Positions 20,563 to 29,384 of a stretch of 64,000 nt of DNA are shown here, piece by piece. Each line of letters opens with the position of its first letter. Within the stretch, counting starts at the first letter, position 1. A program made the translations under genes and the position numbers. Source of the DNA: Candidatus Halobonum tyrrellensis G22 (GTDB lineage Archaea; Halobacteriota; Halobacteria; Halobacteriales; Haloferacaceae); assembly GCF_000495475.1 (NCBI RefSeq), contig NZ_ASGZ01000068.1, forward strand, positions 56,661-120,660, written 5' to 3'. Under the pieces are notes generated by a model. The model saw only the letters and a program-made list of their open reading frames with translations. It was not told the origin of the DNA and ran no database searches.

Positions 20563-22113
20563 ATGGCTGACGACCGCGAGCGGGGGGACGCGCTCGACGC
20601 CGACGCCACCGACGGGTCGAGCGGTACCGCCCTCGCGGACGAGGCTGACGACGGGGGCGACGGGGAGGAGCCGGACGATACAGACGACGGGGACGACGCC
20701 GCCTCCGCCGGGCGGTCCGGGGTCGCACTGTTCGTCGCGCGCGCGGGCGTTCAGGCGCTGGGATTCCTCGGCGTCATCTACTTCGCGCGCGAACTCGGCG
20801 CGGCGGGGTTGGGCGTGTTCTTCACGTTCCAGACGGTCATCTCCGTGCTCGGTATCGCCGTCGAGGTGGGCGTCCCGGGTGCGGTGGTCAAGCGGGTCAG
20901 CCAGGCCGACGACACCGCGGAGCGGGGGACGTACCTCACCGGCGGTCTCCTCCTGACGGGGGCGTCGTTCGCGCTGGTGTCGGCCGCGCTGTTCGTGGTC
21001 CGCGGGCAGGTCGGCTCGTACGTCGGCTACCCCGCCGCCGCGGCGCTCGCGGCGCTCGTGCTCGGGATGAAAGCCGGGACGAGCGTCGTGATGGGGACGC
21101 TCCGGGGCGAACGCCGCGTGACCGCCTCCGCGGGCGCGGAACTCGTCGGGCAGGTCGTCCGCCTCGGCGTCAGCGTCGGCCTGCTGGTCGAGGGGTTCGG
21201 CGTCGTCGGGCTGATGTACGGGGTGGCGGTGGGGACGGGTGCGCGTGCGGTCGCCGCGTACGTGGCGTCCGACACCCGGCCCGGCCGGCCCACCCGCGAG
21301 TCGCTCCGCCGGCTGTGGAACTGGTCGGGGTACACCGTCGGGATGGAGGTGAGCACGCTCGCGTACAACTGGGCGGACACGCTGGTGCTCGCGGCGGTCG
21401 CGTCGAAGGCGGTCGTCGGGGTGTACGAGGCGGCGTGGCAGTTGAGCGCGGTGTCGCTGCTGGCCGCACAGGCGATCGGGGTGACGCTCGCGCCCAACGT
21501 CACGAAGTGGCACGAAAACGGCGAGGACGACCGGGTGGCGAACGCGCTCACGACCGGCGTGACGTTCGCGCTCACGCCCGTCGTCCCGGGGCTAGTCGGC
21601 GCGGCGCTGTTGGGCGACGCGGTGCTGTCGGTGCTGTACGGGTTCGAGTCGGGCCACCGGGTCCTCGTGTTGCTGTTCGCGGGCCAGATCGCGGGCGCGG
21701 TGAAGAACGTCACCCAGAACGTCCTGTTCGGGGTGAACCGGCCGGAGACGGTGTTCTGGACCAACATGCTCTCGCTCGCGGGCAACGTGGTCCTCAACCT
21801 GGTGTTGATCCCGCGGTACGGACCGATCGGCGCGGCGGTGGCGACGGCGTCGACGGCGACGCTGGCGGCGGCGTCACAGATCGCCTTGCTCCGCCGGAGC
21901 GTCGCGGTCCGCGCCGACTGGCGCGGGCTGGCGTGGCAGACGGGGGCGGCGCTCGCGATGGGTGGGGTGGTGTTCGCGGGCGCGAGCCGCCTCCCGACGG
22001 AGACGGTTCCGGGGCTGGTCGGACTGGTCGCCGTCGGCGCCGCGGTGTTCGGGGTCGGGATGCTGGCGAACGGTCGCCTCCGCGACCGACTCCGGGTCGT
22101 CTCGCCGTGGTGA
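20563..22113 (+). CDS. Wzx-like oligosaccharide flippase (MOP superfamily)
   Basis: This 516-residue integral membrane protein has about 12-14 hydrophobic segments starting near residue 48, after an acidic cytosolic head of about 45 residues. It belongs to the polysaccharide biosynthesis/flippase branch of the MOP superfamily, which moves lipid-linked oligosaccharides across the membrane. The first helix region (ALFVARAGVQALGFLGVIYFAR) followed by GLGVFFTFQ is typical. It is the likely export step for the glycan built by this locus. A TATTTAC box lies about 40 nt upstream. Confidence 0.85.
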   Translation: MADDRERGDALDADATDGSSGTALADEADDGGDGEEPDDTDDGDDAASAGRSGVALFVARAGVQALGFLGVIYFARELGAAGLGVFFTFQTVISVLGIAVEVGVPGAVVKRVSQADDTAERGTYLTGGLLLTGASFALVSAALFVVRGQVGSYVGYPAAAALAALVLGMKAGTSVVMGTLRGERRVTASAGAELVGQVVRLGVSVGLLVEGFGVVGLMYGVAVGTGARAVAAYVASDTRPGRPTRESLRRLWNWSGYTVGMEVSTLAYNWADTLVLAAVASKAVVGVYEAAWQLSAVSLLAAQAIGVTLAPNVTKWHENGEDDRVANALTTGVTFALTPVVPGLVGAALLGDAVLSVLYGFESGHRVLVLLFAGQIAGAVKNVTQNVLFGVNRPETVFWTNMLSLAGNVVLNLVLIPRYGPIGAAVATASTATLAAASQIALLRRSVAVRADWRGLAWQTGAALAMGGVVFAGASRLPTETVPGLVGLVAVGAAVFGVGMLANGRLRDRLRVVSPW

Positions 22114-22218
22114 GATCGGTCGTCCCGGTCCGGCGGTCCGGCTCGCCTCGATGGAGTACCCGACGCTGTCGGGGGGTGAGTGAGAACCGGTAAGTGATGC
22201 GGGATCCAAAGAGTACTC

Positions 22219-23724
22219 GTGAGCCGAACGACCCTCCCCGGACGAATGCGGCGCAACGTCGTCGTCCTCTGTCTCGACGCCGTCCGTGCGGACACGTTCG
22301 CCGCACGGGCGTCCCGGCTGTCCGACCTGGCCGACGTGCGGGTGACCGGCTGTCGGACCGCGGGCGGCTGGACGGCACCGGCACACGCGAGCATGCTCAC
22401 CGGCCTGCTCGCCCACGACCACGGCGTCCACGCCCGCTCGCCGCGGTACGACTCGCTCGACCCCGCTGACACGCTGGTCGGCGACCTCGACGGCCACGCG
22501 GTCGGCGTGAGCGCCACCCCCCACGCCGGCTCCGCGTCCGGCTTCGACCGCCTGTTCGACGAGTTCCACGACGTCACCCGCAGCCGGCCCGACCCGCGGG
22601 GGTTCGACGCCCGCGCGGTCGCCGACGAGGCCGACGGTCGGATCGGCCGTCGGATCCACCTCGTCAGGGAGGCGCTCGCACACGACGCGCCGGGGGCGAG
22701 CCTCGCGAACGCGGCCCGCGCGGCGGCCGACCGACTCGCCCGCGGGGGGACGCTCGGCCACGAACCCGCGGTGCTCGACGACGGGGCGCGGGCGGTCGCG
22801 CGGCTGCTCCGCGACCGGGTGACGGAGACGGAGCGTGACGCGCCCGTGTTCGCCTTTGCCGACTTCGCCGAGGCGTGCGCGCCGCTGGTCGACCGGCGCG
22901 GGCTGGTCCGCGGCACCGTCCCGCGGGGGTGGTCGAGCGCGGACGCCGGTCTCACGCCCGAGGCGGTCGTCGCCGACCCCGACGAGTACGTCGAGGAACT
23001 CGCGTTCTACCGCCACCTGTACGCCGAGAACGTCGCCTACCTCGACCGGGTCTGTGCCGACCTGGTCGCGGACCTACGCGAGGCGACCGAGCGGGAGACG
23101 ACCGTCGTCGTCACCGCCGACCACGGCGAGAACCTGTTCGACGACCCCGACGACCCCGCGTTCGGCCACGTCGGGAGCCTCTCGGAGGCGGTGTTGCACG
23201 TGCCGTTCGTGCTCGTCGACCCCCCCGCGGGCTACCCGCCGGTCGTCGACGGGCTGGCGTCCCACCTCGACTTCCGGGCGCTGGTTCGCGGGCTGGCGGC
23301 CGACGAGACGCCCGGGCTGACCGCCGAGGGCGACCCCGAGAGCGGCGACGTCGCGGGGGACGAGCGGGCGGTCGCGGCGGAACTCGTCGGCGTCGCGCCC
23401 GGCGGCGAGGCGTTGGCGGCGCGCGACCCCGAACGCTGGGACCGCGTCCGCCGCGCCGTCTACCCCCACGACGCGGCGAAGCTCTGCTGGGACGACCGCG
23501 GCGAGCGGACCGAGTACGAACTCGACCCCGACGACCCCTGCCGCCAGCGGCGCGTCGCGACCGGCACCGGCGGCGCGCCCGGGTGGGCGGAGGCGGTGTT
23601 CGGCGAACCGGTCGCGGAGACGGACGAGCGCACTCGCCGCGGCGGCGACGCCGGCGCGGACGGCCGGGACCGCACGGACGACGCGGACCGCCGGGCGGAC
23701 CCCCGGGAGGTCGGCTCCCGGTGA
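22219..23724 (+). CDS. Sulfatase-fold (alkaline phosphatase superfamily) enzyme
   Basis: A 501-residue protein with first metal motif VVVLCLDAVRADTF (D20) and nucleophile region GWTAPAHASMLTG with T52 in place of Cys/Ser. A second metal motif VVVTADHGENLFDD and GHVGSLSEAVLHVPFVL follow. The threonine points to phosphate chemistry, as in phosphoglycerol-transferase relatives, more than to formylglycine-type sulfatases. No membrane segment is present. The GTG at 22219 is used; ATG at 22246 (residue 10) is an alternative. The Arg/Asp-rich C-terminal 50 residues look disordered. It follows the flippase on the same strand. Confidence 0.65.
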   Translation: MSRTTLPGRMRRNVVVLCLDAVRADTFAARASRLSDLADVRVTGCRTAGGWTAPAHASMLTGLLAHDHGVHARSPRYDSLDPADTLVGDLDGHAVGVSATPHAGSASGFDRLFDEFHDVTRSRPDPRGFDARAVADEADGRIGRRIHLVREALAHDAPGASLANAARAAADRLARGGTLGHEPAVLDDGARAVARLLRDRVTETERDAPVFAFADFAEACAPLVDRRGLVRGTVPRGWSSADAGLTPEAVVADPDEYVEELAFYRHLYAENVAYLDRVCADLVADLREATERETTVVVTADHGENLFDDPDDPAFGHVGSLSEAVLHVPFVLVDPPAGYPPVVDGLASHLDFRALVRGLAADETPGLTAEGDPESGDVAGDERAVAAELVGVAPGGEALAARDPERWDRVRRAVYPHDAAKLCWDDRGERTEYELDPDDPCRQRRVATGTGGAPGWAEAVFGEPVAETDERTRRGGDAGADGRDRTDDADRRADPREVGSR

Positions 23725-23768
23725 GCCACGCCCGGGACCGACGGCGACCCGCACCGACGGAAGCCGAC

Positions 23769-23780
23769 GCATAACAAAGC
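23769..23780 (+). promoter_or_regulatory. GCATAACAAAGC element before the methyltransferase fusion gene
   Basis: Perfect copy of the recurrent 12-mer, 23 nt before the GTG at 23804. That is the same spacing as the copy at 30596-30607 has to its gene. The position fits an archaeal TATA/BRE core for a nearly leaderless transcript. Confidence 0.55.
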
Positions 23781-23803
23781 CCGGGTCGGGCGACCCCGCC
23801 GCC

Positions 23804-25714
23804 GTGCGCGACGACGTGCTCGACCGCTGGGTGGAACAGCCGCCGGTCGGCCCGAACATCCAGTACCTCCGGGACGCCGAGCGGGCGGCGGCGCTGGACC
23901 GACTGGAGGGAGGCGGGCGCGTCCTCGACGTGGCCTCGGAGGCGAACGTCACCCGGGGGGTCGACGCCCGCGAGGTCGTCCGCGTCGACTTCTCGCCCGC
24001 CGCCGCCGACCGCGCGGCCGGGACGCTCGGCGACGCCGTCGACCGCTACGAGGCTATCGACCCCGACGACCCCGCGCTCCCGTTCGACGACGGCGCGTTC
24101 GACGCCGCGGTGTCGGTCGGCCCGTACGACTGGCGCTTTCTCGACGTGGCCGGTCTCACCGCCGAGGTGGGGCGCGTGCTCGACTCCGGGGGGCGGTTCG
24201 TCCTCACGCTGCCGACGACCCGCTCGCCGTACGCGGTCACCGGGCGGGACCGCTGTCGCTACTTCGACCCCGCCGCCGCGGCGGACCTGCTCTCCCCGGG
24301 GTGGGAGTTGGCGGGCGCGGACCAACTGTTCCAGTACCCCTACCCGCTCCACCACCTGATCAACACGCTCCCCGACCGACTTCAGGAGCCGTTCGTCGCG
24401 TGGGCGGAGCGCGCGAGCGACTACTGCTCGCGGGCGGACGCGTGGTCGCTGGCGTCGTATCTCGTCGTCGACGCGCGGCCGCTGCCGTACGCCGACTCGC
24501 TCGATGCGGCGCTCGACGCGCTGTTCCGGCCGGCCGAGCGGGACGGCTTCTGGGACGAACGCGAGGGCACGTTCGCCCGCGGGCTGGAGTACGACGTTCG
24601 GGGCGACGGGACGGACCCGACCGCGCTCGACCTCGCGTGGTCGCGCGACGGGGGGGTCGAGTGGCGGTACGGCCCGTTCGCGCTCATGGGCGCGGTGCAG
24701 TGGCGGACCTCGACGCTCGGTTCCGACGCATACGACGCCCGGCTCCGCGAGTGTCTCGACTTCTTCGCCGCGCGACTGGCCGACGGAACCGTCGACTCCG
24801 AGATGCCCAGCTACGGGGTCGGCCCGCTAGTCGACGCGTTCGCGCGTGCCGGCGGCCACGACGCGTTCGCGGACGGACGGCTCGACACCGCCCGCGAGTT
24901 GGCGGGGCTGGCGGCCGAGACGGTCGAGTTCGACCACGCGGAGGACGCGCTCGTGCTCTACGGCTGGGCGACGCTGTACGACTGCGACCCCCGGGCGACG
25001 CCCGACGGTGACCTCCGAACCCGGGTCGACGACGCGCTGTTCGCGGTGGCCGACCGGCTCACCCCGGAGGGGTTTCTCGCGTTCGACAACCACACGACGC
25101 GGCGACACCAGAACCAGATGTACGCGCTGTGGGGGCTCTGTCGCGCCGTCGAGGCGACGGGCGCGGACGGCTACCTCGACGTCGCGGAGACGGTGCTCGA
25201 TACGACGCTCGACCGCCGGATGCGCCCGGACGGCGCGTTCCTGTGGGAGGACGTCCCCCGGCGCGCCCGGCTGAAAGGCGAGGCGGCGACGGCGCTGGGT
25301 TACTGGCCGGAGTACTGGGAGTACCTGTTCGAGTGCCACCAGACGTTCTTCGTCAACGCGGTGGCGGCGTACTACGCCGCCGGCGGCGAGGGCCGGTACG
25401 ACCAGGCGGTCGGGCGCGCGATGGCGTGGGTGTACGGCGACAACCCCCTGGAGACCGACCTCGTGGCCGCAAGCGGCATCGGCGTCCCCCTCCGGCAGAC
25501 GACGCTCGACGGCCGGGTGGGCGCGCCCGACCAGTCGTTCAAGGGGGCCTACGAGGTGGGGTCGTGGGTGATGGCGCTCACGGCCCTCCTCGACCCCGCG
25601 GGACCGTTCGACCCGACGCCGGCGGTCCACGCGAGCAGGGACGAGGGGTCGCGCGCGCGCGACGCGTGGCTCCCCCGCGGGCCGGTCGACCGACTGGTCG
25701 ACCTGCTGGGCTGA
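23804..25714 (+). CDS. SAM-methyltransferase-like domain fused to an alpha/alpha-toroid domain
   Basis: This 636-residue protein has two parts. Residues 1-200 resemble a class I methyltransferase (GGRVLDVASEAN..., acidic strand VRVDFS, then LPFDDGAFDAAVSVGPYDW and VGRVLDSGGRFVLTLP). The first glycine motif is degenerate (DVASEA rather than DxGxG), so catalysis is uncertain. Residues from about 230 to 620 look like a helical six-hairpin toroid (repeated W/Y-rich helices, AFDNHTTRRHQNQMYALWGLCRAV, ENLF-like turns), a fold used by glycoside hydrolases and sugar epimerases. It probably acts on a glycan intermediate. GTG start, no signal peptide. Confidence 0.6.
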   Translation: MRDDVLDRWVEQPPVGPNIQYLRDAERAAALDRLEGGGRVLDVASEANVTRGVDAREVVRVDFSPAAADRAAGTLGDAVDRYEAIDPDDPALPFDDGAFDAAVSVGPYDWRFLDVAGLTAEVGRVLDSGGRFVLTLPTTRSPYAVTGRDRCRYFDPAAAADLLSPGWELAGADQLFQYPYPLHHLINTLPDRLQEPFVAWAERASDYCSRADAWSLASYLVVDARPLPYADSLDAALDALFRPAERDGFWDEREGTFARGLEYDVRGDGTDPTALDLAWSRDGGVEWRYGPFALMGAVQWRTSTLGSDAYDARLRECLDFFAARLADGTVDSEMPSYGVGPLVDAFARAGGHDAFADGRLDTARELAGLAAETVEFDHAEDALVLYGWATLYDCDPRATPDGDLRTRVDDALFAVADRLTPEGFLAFDNHTTRRHQNQMYALWGLCRAVEATGADGYLDVAETVLDTTLDRRMRPDGAFLWEDVPRRARLKGEAATALGYWPEYWEYLFECHQTFFVNAVAAYYAAGGEGRYDQAVGRAMAWVYGDNPLETDLVAASGIGVPLRQTTLDGRVGAPDQSFKGAYEVGSWVMALTALLDPAGPFDPTPAVHASRDEGSRARDAWLPRGPVDRLVDLLG

Positions 25715-25898
25715 GCGGCCGCGCTCGGCCCACGCGCGGGGTTGTGTGTCTCCCCGTCGACCAGTCGGGCGTGTTCCCGCCCCCGTCACCTGCCCCGCCG
25801 AGGACCTGCCGTTCGTGGCGACCGTTCCGCTCCGTCTCGTAACTATAGCGTAATTAGTACGTACGTAACTTTCCCCGAACGGGACGTCCGATCCGGCG

Positions 25899-26588
25899 AT
25901 GGCGCTGGTCGCGGAACTCACCGTCGGCGGGGCGCTGTTCGGCCCGACCTGTTCGGGTCTCCCGGACCGCCGGGTCGCCCTGGAGGAGGCGTACCTGCTC
26001 GGCGACGGGCGGGTGGCGCTGTTCCTCTGGTTCGCCGCGAGCGACCCCGAGACGGTGGCGTCGACGCTCGACGCCGCCGCCGGCGTCGACGACTGGCGAC
26101 GGCTCGACGCCGGTCGGGGGCGCTCGCTGTTCCGCGTGACGCTCACGCCGGAGGCGCGGGCGGAGACGGTGTACGACGCGCTGGTCGACCACGACATCAC
26201 GGTCGTCGAGGCGACCGAGACCGCCGACGGGTCGCGCCTGAAGATCCGCGTCCCCACGCGCGAGGCGCTGGGGGTGCTCGTCGGGGAGTTCGGCCGGCGG
26301 TCGATCCCGAGCACGCTCCACCGCCTCTACTCCGAGACGGAGGCGCGCGAGCGGCGCTACGGGCTCTCGCCCAAACAGCGGGAGGCGCTCGTCGCCGCGT
26401 GGGAGTCGGGCTACTACCGCGTCCCGCGGGGGGCGACGCTCGGCGACATCGCCGACGCGCTGGAGATCTCCGAGCAGTCGGTCTCCCAGCGGCTCCGGCG
26501 GGGGGTCCACTCGCTCGTCGGCGCGACGGTCGCGGGCGGGAGCGAGACGACCCGCGGCGAGGACGGCCGCCCCCACATAAAGGACTGA
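25899..26588 (+). CDS. Bat-type helix-turn-helix transcriptional regulator
   Basis: A 229-residue haloarchaeal regulator of the bacterio-opsin-activator HTH family. The N-terminal 150 residues are a sensor-like domain. The C-terminal part carries LSPKQREALVAAWESGYYRVPRGATLGDIADALEISEQSVSQRLRRG, the HTH_10 DNA-binding motif. Upstream DNA (25838-25870) is unusually AT-rich and contains two CGTAACT copies and one CGTAATT. It may control the flanking glycan genes; no effector can be deduced. A small wHTH gene follows after 46 bp. Confidence 0.82.
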   Translation: MALVAELTVGGALFGPTCSGLPDRRVALEEAYLLGDGRVALFLWFAASDPETVASTLDAAAGVDDWRRLDAGRGRSLFRVTLTPEARAETVYDALVDHDITVVEATETADGSRLKIRVPTREALGVLVGEFGRRSIPSTLHRLYSETEARERRYGLSPKQREALVAAWESGYYRVPRGATLGDIADALEISEQSVSQRLRRGVHSLVGATVAGGSETTRGEDGRPHIKD

Positions 26589-26634
26589 GATATCAGCGGG
26601 GTGCTTTGTGGCCGTTGGTGAGAACGTAACTCGT

Positions 26635-26955
26635 ATGACCCTCCACCGGAGTTCCGACCCCGACTGGGACGACGTGTTCGACGCGCTCGCCGACGACAAG
26701 CGCCGGCGGCTGTTCCTCGCGCTCTGGCAGCGCGGTCCCGACGCCGGCATGGTCCCCCTCCGCGACATCCCCGCCCTCTCGACGGAACACGACCGGCTGG
26801 AACTCCGGCACGTCCACCTGCCGATGCTCGAGGAGATGGGGTACGTCCGCTGGGACCGCGACCGGGGCGCGGTCGGGCGCGGTCCCCGCTACGAGGAGGT
26901 GCTGCCGGCGGTCGAGTGGTTCCACGAGCGCCGCTCGCTCGACCGCACCGTCTGA
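26635..26955 (+). CDS. Small winged-helix protein (DUF7344-like)
   Basis: A 106-residue haloarchaeal protein. It has the DVFDALADDKRRRLFLALWQ start typical of winged-helix domains, a middle recognition region HDRLELRHVHLPMLEEMGYVRWD and an acidic C-terminus. It is probably a DNA-binding regulator or partner of the preceding bat-type regulator, with which it may be cotranscribed. An upstream in-frame GTG at 26608 is possible, but the ATG at 26635 matches the family's usual short N-terminus. Confidence 0.68.
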   Translation: MTLHRSSDPDWDDVFDALADDKRRRLFLALWQRGPDAGMVPLRDIPALSTEHDRLELRHVHLPMLEEMGYVRWDRDRGAVGRGPRYEEVLPAVEWFHERRSLDRTV

Positions 26956-27000
26956 CCCCGGCGAACCCGACGAGTCCGGCCCGCTCCCGCCGGCGTACGA

Positions 27001-28294
27001 CTACTCCGCGAGCCGTTCGTAACAGTCGACCAGTCGCTCGGCGTCGCGCGCCCAGTTGTAACGGTCGACGGCCGCCCGACGGCCGTTCGCGCCGTAGCGC
27101 TCGCGCGCCGCCGGGTCCGCCCGGAGCGTCTCGAACGCGTCGGCCCACGCCCCGGCGTCGCCGGCGGGCGCGAGCAGGCCCGCGTCGGCGTCGGCGACCA
27201 CCGCCCGCAGCGGCGGGAGGTCGGAGGCGACGACCGGCCGCCCCATCGCCATGTACTGGAACAGTTTGTGCGGGACCGTCGTCGCGGTGTGGGGGGGTGT
27301 CCGCGTGCGGGACGAGACAGACGTCCGCGGCGGCGAGCACCGCCGGCACCGCCGCGAACGGGACGCGCCCCGGGAGGTCGACCCGGTCTGCGACCCCCCG
27401 CCGCGCAGCCAGCGCCCGGAGGTCGGCGGCGGTGTCGCCGCCGCCGCCGCCGACCAGCCTGAGCCGCACGCCCGGGGACTGCGCGACGGCCTCGACGGCC
27501 GTCTCCAGCCCGCGGTGGGGACCGAACCCGCCGACGTAGACCGCGGTGAGCGCGTCGTCCGGGCCGGGGGCGGCGGCCGCGCGCACGTTCCCGTCGGCGT
27601 CGACGCCGGTCCCGTCGGTCCCGCGGCCGGCGTCCGGCGGCGGAGCCGCCGCCGTCTCCGGGTCGAAGACGTCGAGTTCGACCGTGTTGCCCACCACGGT
27701 GACGGCCGCGGGGTCGACGCCGCAGTCGTCGACGTAGTGGTCGCGGGCCGTCTCACACACCGCGAGCACGCGGTCGGCGGCCGGGAGGACGCGCCGCTCG
27801 ACCCGCTTCCACCGCGAGACGGGGAACGCGGTCCGGCGGACGGTCTGGGCGGCGTACCGCAGCGGGTGGTCGGCGTGGGTCCGGTGCCACTGCCGGACGG
27901 CCTCGGGGTAGTTCTCGTGGCAGTCGGCGACGACGGGGACGCCGTGGCGGCGCCGGGCGACCAGCGCGGTCCGCACCAGCGGCAGGTCGTGGACGTGGAC
28001 CGCCGCGACGTCGCGCGCTCGGAGGAACCGGTCGAGCGCGGCGAGCCACCGCGGCCTGACGCCCGTCAAAAGGTCGCCAGCGGCGTCGACGGCGGCCGCC
28101 GCGTGCGCCCGCGCGTCGTCGGCCGGGAACCGGCGGACGCGGACGCCGTCGACCGTCTCCCGGCGGGGACCGTCGCCGAGACAGAACACCGTCACCGCGT
28201 ACCCCGCCGCGTCGAGCGCGACCGCCTCCTTGCGGACGCGGATGTCCGGGTACGGGCCGGGGAGGAGCATGGCGACGGCCGCGTCTGGTGACAC
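27001..28294 (-). pseudogene. GT4 glycosyltransferase interrupted by a frameshift in a C7 tract
   Basis: The N-terminal part reads from GTG 28294 (or ATG 28270, MLLPGPYPDIRVRKE) through HVHDLPLVR, a DCHENYPEA block, VGGFGPHRGLE and CLVPHADTPP. The C-terminal part, TTVPHKLFQYMAMGRPVVASD through the final helix ending at 27001, lies in another frame. The switch is at seven consecutive G on the plus strand (C7 in the coding sense), 27291-27297. Removing one base gives an uninterrupted 430-residue GT4 protein with PHTATTVPHKLFQYM, the family motif. It could be a sequencing error, a phase-variable tract or a true pseudogene. Unshifted translation would run about 290 residues past the break in nonsense sequence. 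Confidence 0.85.
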
Positions 28295-28346
28295 AGTCGT
28301 CGTGGGTGGGATACGTTCTTGAATGTGAGGGGAGTACCCCGCGGCG

Positions 28347-29345
28347 ATGCCGCTGGTCAGCGTTCTCACGCCGACGTACGACCGGGTGGACCGACTCCCG
28401 GGCGCGATACGGACGGTCCGCGCACAGACCCACGACGACGTCGAACACGTGGTCGTCAACGACGGGTCGACCGACGGCACGCGCGCGTACCTCGACGGCG
28501 TGGACGACGACCGGGTGCGCGTCCGCCACAACGACGGCAACCGCGGCATCGCGTACAGCTTCAACCGCGCCGCCGACGCCGCCGACGGGGAGTTCTACTG
28601 CATCCTCGGCGACGACGACCGGTGGCACCCCGAGAAGGTCGACCGACAGCTGGCGGCGTTCCGCGAGGCGGACGACCGGTTCGGCGTCGCGTACACCGGG
28701 GGCGTGCTCACGGCGGGCGGCCGGGTCAGCCGGCGCTACCGCCCGACGCGGGAGGGGAACATCTACCCCGAGATCCTCGCCGCGTTCGGACTCCACCCCC
28801 ACTCGGGACACATGCTGACCCGCGAGGCGTTCGAGGCGGCCGGCGGCTTCGACGAGGCGATGGAGCGGGGCGTCGACTGGGAGATGTGCGTCCGGCTCGC
28901 GCGGGTGACCGAGTTCCTCCCCGTCCCGGGCGTGCTGGTCCAGCGGCCGCGCCACGGCGGCGCCATCTCCGACCAGCCCGAACAGACCCGCGTCCACGAC
29001 TACATCTACGAGAAGTACCGCGAGGAGTTCGCCGCCCACCCGGCGGTCGACCGCGCGTTCCGCGCCAACCGCGCGCGGATCCGGGCGTACAACGCCGCGC
29101 GGGCGGGCGAGCGCCGCCCCGCCGTCCGCGAGGCGGCGACCGCGCTCCGGCTCCGGCCGTCGGTCGCACACCTCGGTCTGTTGCTCACGGGGCTGGTCGG
29201 CAGACGCTCGTTCGACCTCGCGGCGCGGCTCAGGCGTGCGGTCGCCGACGCGCGCGCGGACGACGCCGAGACCGACGCCGGGGCGGAGTGGTGGGCGGAA
29301 CCCGACCCGGGTCCGGACCCGAACGGCGCGGCGACCCGAGTCTGA
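28347..29345 (+). CDS. GT2 family glycosyltransferase
   Basis: A 332-residue GT-A glycosyltransferase with VSVLTPTYDR, VVNDGSTDGT (about 37-46), the DXD-type ILGDDDRW near 90 and the acceptor-loop region GVDWEMCVRLA. It is soluble with a basic then acidic C-terminal tail and lacks membrane segments, so it should act on the cytosolic face on lipid-linked glycan. It is divergent from the frameshifted GT4 gene across about 50 bp and converges on the nucleotidyltransferase at 29385. Sugar donor unknown. Confidence 0.82.
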   Translation: MPLVSVLTPTYDRVDRLPGAIRTVRAQTHDDVEHVVVNDGSTDGTRAYLDGVDDDRVRVRHNDGNRGIAYSFNRAADAADGEFYCILGDDDRWHPEKVDRQLAAFREADDRFGVAYTGGVLTAGGRVSRRYRPTREGNIYPEILAAFGLHPHSGHMLTREAFEAAGGFDEAMERGVDWEMCVRLARVTEFLPVPGVLVQRPRHGGAISDQPEQTRVHDYIYEKYREEFAAHPAVDRAFRANRARIRAYNAARAGERRPAVREAATALRLRPSVAHLGLLLTGLVGRRSFDLAARLRRAVADARADDAETDAGAEWWAEPDPGPDPNGAATRV

Positions 29346-29384
29346 CCGACCGGCCGACCCGCGCCCGACCGGTCGGAGAGACCC

